Shown here piece by piece: positions 58,514-64,000 of a stretch of 64,000 bases of DNA. Origin of the DNA: an uncultured Fibrobacter sp. (lineage in GTDB: Bacteria; Fibrobacterota; Fibrobacteria; Fibrobacterales; Fibrobacteraceae); contig CAMJQW010000010.1 in assembly GCA_946408125.1 (NCBI GenBank), forward strand, positions 1-64,000. The letters run 5' to 3'. The notes beneath the pieces are model-generated. The model was not told where the DNA came from, did not search any database, and saw only the letters and a program-made list of their open reading frames with translations. A program made the position numbers and the translations under genes. Each line of letters begins with the position of its first letter. The first letter of the stretch is position 1.

Positions 58514-59005
58514 TTAAAACTTGAGGCGCTTCTTGCCGCCGGCCACGCGCTGGCCCTGCAACTTCTCGGCGCAAGACTTGTCCTGACGCAGTATTTTCAC
58601 GAGGGCGCTCGGGGTGATGCCGAAGGCCTGTGCGGCCGCCTTCGTGTCGCCCGCCTTGGTGGCCATGATGTCGAACACGTGCGCGACGAACAGTGGAAAA
58701 AGAGCATTGCTCGGTTGGAGGTGCCCGTTGCTCCCGGGGAAGGGAATCTCGGCCGCGGGAGGCGTCTCGCGGACGTTCAGGGCGATGGCCATCTGCATCC
58801 GGTGCAGCGCGTGGGTCGTATTTTCCTTGGCGCTCCTCCCTTCGCAGGATTTGATTTCTAAATTGTATTCCCGATGGGTGAGCCACACTCCGGTGTTCGT
58901 CTTGTTGCGGTGCTGGCCGCCGGGACCGCTTCCCTGGAACCCCTTGCGGGTGCAGGCGGAGAGCAGTTCGTCCAGAGTCATTCTAAGATAGGTGTCGCGA
59001 TGCAT
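58514..59005 (-). CDS. Peptide chain release factor-like protein (GGQ domain)
   Basis: 163 aa. Has the class I release-factor core with the catalytic tripeptide G-G-Q at residues 29-31 (GFQGSGPGGQHRNKTNTGV), which triggers peptidyl-tRNA hydrolysis, followed by SAKENTTHALHRMQMAIA. It lacks the codon-recognition domain 2, so it resembles ArfB/YaeJ- or PrfH-like rescue factors. The C-terminus is basic (KLQGQRVAGGKKRLKF), as in ArfB-type ribosome-rescue tails, though an intervening 60-residue helical part is unusual. The start at 59005 lies in ATGCAT shared with the divergent gene at 59000; ATG at 58981 is an alternative. A TATATTTT box lies at 59013-59020 (minus). Confidence 0.82.
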   Translation of the reverse strand: MHRDTYLRMTLDELLSACTRKGFQGSGPGGQHRNKTNTGVWLTHREYNLEIKSCEGRSAKENTTHALHRMQMAIALNVRETPPAAEIPFPGSNGHLQPSNALFPLFVAHVFDIMATKAGDTKAAAQAFGITPSALVKILRQDKSCAEKLQGQRVAGGKKRLKF

Positions 59006-59713
59006 ACTTTTAAAAATATAGTTCTTTGCCCGCTTTTGGCGTTTATCCTGTGCGGATTGTTCGCCTGTGCCGGTTCCGCGGGTGAGAATGCCGTACCCGA
59101 GAGCGCACAGGAAAAAGACGCGAAGGTCCAGGACCGCGCCATGGACAAGCAGACCGCGCTCGAACAGATGTTCAGCAATTTCCTGAAATCCGTCCGCGAA
59201 GGCGCAAGCGCCGAAGTCCTGTACGATTACCTGACGGATTCCTCGGAATACTGGCTCGACACGCTCGAGAACCATGCCCGCACCTACAAGCCCGAAGATA
59301 TCGACACCTGCCAGTTCTACGAAGCCTACACGATCATCCTCTACCGCCTTTACGAGCGCGAACACCTGTGGGAAACGGAGGAAGACCGCATGCTTTTCAT
59401 GATGCTAAGCAAGAGCGGCATGCTGGACCGCTTCACGAATTTGCCGCTCGGCCCTATGAAGGTAAAGAACGACCGCGGAAGCATCGGACTCGCGAAGAGT
59501 CCCGAAGTGCCCATCATGATTTTCGAATGGGATGACCAGGTCTGGAAGCTCAACCTCCCGGAAACGGTTCCGCTCATCACGAAAGGCATCGAATCAATCG
59601 CCTTCAAGAAAAACTGGACGGCGCGCAAGCTCGCGCTCTACTGGATCGAAAAGGAATACCACATGACGTATTCCCGCCTCGACGAGAGCCTCCTCGAACC
59701 TCTCGCGTTCTAG
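59000..59713 (+). CDS. Lipoprotein of unknown function
   Basis: 237 aa. ATG at 59000 within ATGCAT, which is also the start of the divergent release-factor-like gene. Signal peptide with lipobox L-F-A-C (Cys23). Mature protein starts acidic and Ala/Lys-rich, then helical: QMFSNFLKSVREGASAEVLYDYL, YEAYTIILYRLYEREHLWET, and a C-terminal part with many aromatic residues (ALYWIEKEYHMTYSRLDESLLEPLAF). No family recognised. The ribosome site AGGTG lies inside the opposite gene. A repeat arm (ctttcacacccgc) follows the stop; the gene at 59741 comes next. Confidence 0.72.
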   Translation: MHTFKNIVLCPLLAFILCGLFACAGSAGENAVPESAQEKDAKVQDRAMDKQTALEQMFSNFLKSVREGASAEVLYDYLTDSSEYWLDTLENHARTYKPEDIDTCQFYEAYTIILYRLYEREHLWETEEDRMLFMMLSKSGMLDRFTNLPLGPMKVKNDRGSIGLAKSPEVPIMIFEWDDQVWKLNLPETVPLITKGIESIAFKKNWTARKLALYWIEKEYHMTYSRLDESLLEPLAF

Positions 59714-59740
59714 CTTTCACACCCGCTTAGCCAAGGTCCC

Positions 59741-60607
59741 ATGAGAATTCTCCTTTTTACCCTGTTATTCCTGTGTGCAAGCCTGCTCGCGGCTCCGGCC
59801 AAGAAGGCTCCCGCATCCAGCAGCCGCATCCACGGCGCGGTAAGCTCTCCGGCGAAATTCAGCGGAGAACGCCTTTTCGCGGTACTGGACAGCGTTGGCG
59901 GCACGGGCACGTGGATGGAATGGGACGTGAACGGCGTGCGCGACCCCTCGGTGATGAGTGCGCTCGATCCGCTCCTGAAGCAGGCGAACAAGCCCGAGAT
60001 GGTGTGGGTGCTCTCGGAACGTCAAAAGCCGCTCCTTGCGGTCCTCGTGCCTAAGGGAAGCGGGGAAGTGCTCCTGTTCTACGAGCTTTCCGGTCTCGAC
60101 GCGAAACCCGTGAAGCTTTCCATGAACCGCGTGCTCACCCCGGCGGTAGTGTTCCGCGACTACAGGCAGGTGGCTCCGGGCGAATTCGTGCACCTCGACA
60201 AGCCCGACCTGAAGGTGACGGCGAACGACAAGCACGTGCGCTTCTCGTATTCCAAGCCCGACAACACGCCGCTCCGCTTCGACAGCGACTTTTCCAAGAA
60301 GACTTTTGTCGAAAAGCGCCACGAACTGCGCGACTACATGGACTTTCTGCGCTACGAGTACTCGCTGATGCTGCGCGCCTTCGTGCAGTCGACCCGCGCG
60401 ATGTTCAACTGGCAGCCCTGGCACTGGTACATGCCTGAATGGAATTCCAAGGCGTTTATCAGCGAAAAGGAGCTCGAGGCCATCCTCGTGAAGGGTGTGA
60501 AACCCGAGATGTTTACCGTATTCAAGACCAAGACCGAGGGCGGGGAAGTCGTCGAGATGCGGACAAGCGGAAACGGATTCTACGAAATGACTATTTCCAA
60601 TCCCTAA
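59741..60607 (+). CDS. Secreted protein of unknown function next to porU
   Basis: 288 aa. Signal peptide (LLFTLLFLCASLLAAPA). A Lys/Ala/Pro/Ser segment follows, then a beta-rich domain with GERLFAVLDSVGGTGTWMEW and ERQKPLLAVLVPKGSGEVLLFYEL, and a helical C-terminal third (HELRDYMDFLRYEYSLMLRAFV). No catalytic motif seen. Exported. It lies 27 bases after the lipoprotein gene and 18 bases before the PorU-like gene on the same strand, so the three may be cotranscribed. Confidence 0.7.
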   Translation: MRILLFTLLFLCASLLAAPAKKAPASSSRIHGAVSSPAKFSGERLFAVLDSVGGTGTWMEWDVNGVRDPSVMSALDPLLKQANKPEMVWVLSERQKPLLAVLVPKGSGEVLLFYELSGLDAKPVKLSMNRVLTPAVVFRDYRQVAPGEFVHLDKPDLKVTANDKHVRFSYSKPDNTPLRFDSDFSKKTFVEKRHELRDYMDFLRYEYSLMLRAFVQSTRAMFNWQPWHWYMPEWNSKAFISEKELEAILVKGVKPEMFTVFKTKTEGGEVVEMRTSGNGFYEMTISNP

Positions 60608-60625
60608 TTTTTGTAGTTTAAGATT

Positions 60626-63600
60626 GTGTCTAGGTTAACGAGAACTTTATTGGCTGGATTATTCTGCGTGGCGGCTTCTGCTGCTTCCACGGTGGTCGAG
60701 GACTCGCGGTCCAGGTTCGTGCTGAACGACCGCGTCATGGACGCGACCGTTTCCCGCTGTATCGACGACAAGGGCGAATATACCGAAGGTTACACTTTCA
60801 ATCCCGAAAACGCAGCCTACGCCGACGGCAACGCGATGCCTTTCCGCGTCTATAGGATTGCCGTTCCCGGCAAGGTACGCCCCTCCGTGTCCGTATCCGA
60901 TTCGAAGACGGTCCCACTCGGCAAGCCTTTCTGCAAGAATGCATCCATCAAGTATTCGGGCGTATCCGTCGGGGAACCTTACTTCAGGGACGGCCTCTGG
61001 ATTGTCGACGTGAACGTACCGCTTTACGTGCGTGCGGGTGCGCTGCCGGCCCTGCGTTCGAAATTCCGACTCAGCGTCGAAATTCCGGCGGGCGCTTCGG
61101 GCACGAATCCCGGTTCCCGCGCCCTTTCACGCGTGGACAACCCGAAGGCCGCAAAGTATTTCGGCGTTTCTCAATCTTCCCGGCGCAAGGCGCTCCGCCG
61201 TTCCGCCTCTTCCGAGCTTTCAAACGTGAATTTCCTCGCCGAAATCCTGGTGGGTGACAAGGATATCGCGACAACGACGGAAGACGGCCTGTACGCGGTC
61301 AGCTTTGGCGACCTCCGCATCGCTTTGCAGGAACAGGGCCGCGAAAAGGACCTCTACGGCATCCCGGTCGAAAAGATCCGCATGTACGCGGCCAGTCCCG
61401 ACACGCTTACCGAGATGGTTCCCGGGGCCTCGCTCCTCGAGCCTTCGCAGATTTTTGAAATTCCCATCGAGGTCCGCGACCATTCCGGTTCGCAGTCAAA
61501 GGGGAACGGAACTTTCGACGAGGGCGACTCCATCGTGTTCGTGGGTTACGGAAAGAATTTCTGGAAACGTTGCGACCGCGTAGACCCGACGCTTTCCGGC
61601 GGCAAGATGGATTATTACTATTCCGTCTCCCCGTATTCTTTCTACCAGCATTTCCTGTTTGGCTGGTCGGACACCAAGTCGAGCGCCCGTATGGGAAATA
61701 CGCTCAAGGCTCCTTCGGGCTCGGGCTCGGATATCGAATGGCTTCGCTACGTCCGCGCCGAGAAGGATGTTTTCTTGCGCGATGCTTATTTCGGCAAGTC
61801 TGTCGAATATGAAGCCGAAACCGGAAAGGAATGGTTCTGGGCCTGGCATCACCGCGACGAAACCACGGAATTGTCGGATATCAACCTCCAGATGCCGCAG
61901 ACGACAAACCTGAAGGGTTTGGTGGAAGGCGGCAAGCAGTTCGCGTCCGTCTCGTTCTTCCCGCACCGTTCGGTGTGGGCCACGAATGTCGACGGCAAGA
62001 AGGACCAGACGCAGGACCTCACGCTCTCGGGTGAATCCTACACGTCGAGGATGTCGCAGATACATTTCAGTTTCGACATCAACGGAACAAGCTTCAAGTA
62101 TTCCGACCTGGAGCTGCTGCCCGGAGGAAACTTCCGCATCGACAAGCCGGTGCTCAAGAAGTCCGGCAACAAGTTTACGCTCACGATGCTCCCGAATGAC
62201 CGCCAGTACGACCGTTTCGACGGCTATTCGCTTGCCTACCAGTGGAACCCCTCCGTCGATTCGGCGGAATGGCTGCTGCCCGGCAAGGTTTCCGGAATCG
62301 TGAAGATTCCCGTCGGCAAGGCATCCGGCACTCGCGTGATGAAATTTGTCGACATGATACCCGTGGGACTCCTGAACGTCTCTGACGGCGTTGCTAAGGA
62401 CAGCATTCCATCCGAAAGCGACGTGCGCTACCTCGCGTACAAGGCTGACAAGCCGATGAAACCCGCGAAAATTACAGGCATCGTGCCGAATGTTTCTGGA
62501 GTTCTGAACAACATTTCCCGAATCAATTCCGCGACGGAATACCTCATCATCACCCCGAAGGAATTTGCGGCCCAGTCCGTTCAACTCGGCAAGTTCCGTT
62601 CCGACGGTACGGCGATTTCCACAATCCCGACGACGGTCGTTTCCGCCGAAGATATCTACCGTATGTATACGGGTGGCGAAGTATCCCCGGTGGCGCTCCG
62701 CAACTACATCGCATACGCCTACTCGGTGTGTCCGGAGCTGAAATACGTGCTCCTGGTCGGGCACGGCCATTTCGACTACAAGAACGTTCTCGTACAGAGC
62801 AAGAGCTTCTTGCCTCCTTATGAAATCGAAGATGCGGTCGTCGAGGACTTCTTTGCAGCGCTCGATTCCGGCGAGGCCGTCCGTTACGGGACATACGATC
62901 TCGACGTTGCTGTCGGACGCCTCCCGGTGACATCCTCGTACGAGATGTCGAATTACATCAGCAAGGCGAAGGAATACGAAGAGGTCGGCAAATTCGATCA
63001 TGGTGTCTGGCGCTCGAACGTGTTGCTTACGGCTGACGATGCCATGAACGGCAATGTCGAAGACCACGAACGTCATACGCTCTTCGAAGAAGAAGTGGCG
63101 ATTATCCTCGACAGCATTTCAGAAGAGCAGGGTTTCCGCTGGAACCTGAAGAAAGTTTACCTCGTGGACTATTCCTACGACGGGGGAGGCCAGAAAAAGA
63201 GCGCCCAGAACGACTTCTTGAGCCTCCTGAACCAGGGTGCGCTCATCACCAACTTCTTCGGTCACGGTTCCAAGACGGACTGGGCTTCCGAGGGGCTCCT
63301 CAAGGTGAGCTACATCCCGAGACTTTCCAACAAGGGCCGCTACACCATTCTCAATTCGTTCTCGTGTACGGTGGCACGTTTCGACGACGGCAAGGACCGC
63401 TCGCTTTCGGAAGAATTCATGCTCGCAGCGAATGCGGGTTCCATTGCGTCTATCGGCGCGACCCGCGAAACGCTCGCTCCACAGAACAAGGCATTGGGCA
63501 AGTCCATCATGGCCAATGCTCTTAGCACGAGCGGCATCACTTATGGCGAGTCCTTCAAGAAGACAAAGAATGACGTCGTCGCCGGATATTCGGGACAACG

Positions 63601-64000
63601 CTACAACAACGAGCGCTACGTCTATATCGGCGAACCGGTCATCCGCATGCCGATCGCCGAGAACAAGGTTTCGCTCGACCAGAAGCTCGACACTATCCGC
63701 GGCCTCGACAATATGAAGTTCTCCGGTTCCGTTTCCGGCATGGATAACGGCTTTGTCCATCTCGCCCTGCGCGAGGGCCGCGTGAAGAAGAAGCTCCCGC
63801 TGGGCGTTATCCTTTCGAACGGCATTGAAGATTCCGTCGAGGTTACCTACGAGGGTTCGCTTCTGTATTCCGAGGAAGTTCCCGTAAAATCGGGAAGGTT
63901 CGCGACCGAATTCGTGACGCCCAAAAAGCTCAATTTCGGGGATACCGCCGCTGAATTTACCGCATGGGCCTATTCCTCCAAGATGAAGACAGTGGCGAGG
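60626..64000 (+). CDS. porU: PorU-like C25 peptidase, type IX secretion sortase (3' end outside the window)
   Basis: Open to the window end: 1125 residues and no stop. GTG start at 60626 gives a signal peptide (LLAGLFCVAASAAS). The long N-terminal part is beta-rich. The C25 (gingipain-like) domain runs from about 640: KYVLLVGHGHFDYKN (about 710), ALITNFFGHGSKTDWASEG with His880, and NSFSCTVARFDDG with Cys914, the catalytic His-Cys dyad. PorU cleaves the sorting domain of type IX secretion substrates and attaches cargo to surface LPS. A relative in the same fold could be a secreted gingipain-type protease; the large N-terminal domain fits PorU better. Confidence 0.82.
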   Translation, partial: MSRLTRTLLAGLFCVAASAASTVVEDSRSRFVLNDRVMDATVSRCIDDKGEYTEGYTFNPENAAYADGNAMPFRVYRIAVPGKVRPSVSVSDSKTVPLGKPFCKNASIKYSGVSVGEPYFRDGLWIVDVNVPLYVRAGALPALRSKFRLSVEIPAGASGTNPGSRALSRVDNPKAAKYFGVSQSSRRKALRRSASSELSNVNFLAEILVGDKDIATTTEDGLYAVSFGDLRIALQEQGREKDLYGIPVEKIRMYAASPDTLTEMVPGASLLEPSQIFEIPIEVRDHSGSQSKGNGTFDEGDSIVFVGYGKNFWKRCDRVDPTLSGGKMDYYYSVSPYSFYQHFLFGWSDTKSSARMGNTLKAPSGSGSDIEWLRYVRAEKDVFLRDAYFGKSVEYEAETGKEWFWAWHHRDETTELSDINLQMPQTTNLKGLVEGGKQFASVSFFPHRSVWATNVDGKKDQTQDLTLSGESYTSRMSQIHFSFDINGTSFKYSDLELLPGGNFRIDKPVLKKSGNKFTLTMLPNDRQYDRFDGYSLAYQWNPSVDSAEWLLPGKVSGIVKIPVGKASGTRVMKFVDMIPVGLLNVSDGVAKDSIPSESDVRYLAYKADKPMKPAKITGIVPNVSGVLNNISRINSATEYLIITPKEFAAQSVQLGKFRSDGTAISTIPTTVVSAEDIYRMYTGGEVSPVALRNYIAYAYSVCPELKYVLLVGHGHFDYKNVLVQSKSFLPPYEIEDAVVEDFFAALDSGEAVRYGTYDLDVAVGRLPVTSSYEMSNYISKAKEYEEVGKFDHGVWRSNVLLTADDAMNGNVEDHERHTLFEEEVAIILDSISEEQGFRWNLKKVYLVDYSYDGGGQKKSAQNDFLSLLNQGALITNFFGHGSKTDWASEGLLKVSYIPRLSNKGRYTILNSFSCTVARFDDGKDRSLSEEFMLAANAGSIASIGATRETLAPQNKALGKSIMANALSTSGITYGESFKKTKNDVVAGYSGQRYNNERYVYIGEPVIRMPIAENKVSLDQKLDTIRGLDNMKFSGSVSGMDNGFVHLALREGRVKKKLPLGVILSNGIEDSVEVTYEGSLLYSEEVPVKSGRFATEFVTPKKLNFGDTAAEFTAWAYSSKMKTVAR

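Overview
This 64 kb window comes from a Fibrobacter-lineage bacterium (FCB superphylum). Supporting marks are a lipoprotein with two FISUMP (Fib_succ_major) domains, Ser-rich linkers after lipoprotein signal peptides, a secreted CBM-GH10 xylanase, a PorU-like C25 peptidase of the type IX secretion system, and promoters ending in the Bacteroidetes-like box TAnnTTTG. Base composition is uniformly GC-rich. There is no insertion sequence, prophage or CRISPR array. The content is mostly chromosomal housekeeping and envelope genes in short, tightly packed operons, marked by small dispersed palindromic repeats.

Layout. 0.2-0.7 kb: a DUF4258/CopG toxin-antitoxin pair. 0.8-5.6 kb: a small secreted protein, UDP-galactopyranose mutase, a fused CbiX-SirC siroheme enzyme, hemB and hemL. 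5.7-10.3 kb (minus): an acyl-CoA synthetase, a polysaccharide-deacetylase-like protein with an unannotated 44-aa membrane protein, a FabF and a lipoprotein. 10.4-11.9 kb: a radical SAM/SPASM protein (heme Ahb/NirJ type) and tadA. 11.9-18.2 kb: a seven-gene operon around a MotA-like protein with a long C-terminal tail and a MotB/OmpA-like partner, resembling the ZorAB stator but with unrelated neighbours. 18.2-21 kb (minus): argH, apt and a YhcC-type radical SAM gene. 21-27.6 kb: the FISUMP lipoprotein, xylanase, a two-helix membrane protein, a SUI1/eIF1-like factor and a secreted protein. 27.7 kb: tRNA-Arg(CCU). 27.9-31 kb: an AlgX/AlgJ-like SGNH protein, a solo HTH protein and pmbA. 31-33.9 kb (minus): orn, a penicillin-binding transpeptidase and lgt. 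34-38.7 kb: a second FabF, a DUF2279-like protein, an inositol-monophosphatase-family protein and a porin-like outer membrane protein.

38.8-46.1 kb is the lipid/polyketide region. It holds a biotin-dependent carboxyltransferase (minus), then ACP, a ketosynthase fused to a ketosynthase-like domain without catalytic residues (KS-CLF), a ketoreductase, a dehydratase, a PlsC-type acyltransferase and a patatin. 46.4-51.5 kb: gdhA behind operator-like palindromes, a newly read 46-aa peptide and a T9SS-cargo-like protein (minus), and a PAS-GGDEF-EAL protein. 51.5-57.2 kb: greB/greA-like, tatD, a DUF2062-DUF1015 fusion, typA and a receiver-like protein. 57.2-64 kb: a lamin-tail lipoprotein, a GGQ release-factor-like protein, two envelope proteins and a PorU-like sortase cut by the window end.

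The two strongest candidates for undescribed systems are the fused KS-CLF cassette (40.6-46.1 kb) and the MotAB-like operon (11.9-18.2 kb). The CbiX-SirC fusion plus the Ahb/NirJ-like enzyme suggests heme may be made through siroheme. Several genes start within a few bases of their promoter box, so leaderless mRNAs are probable.
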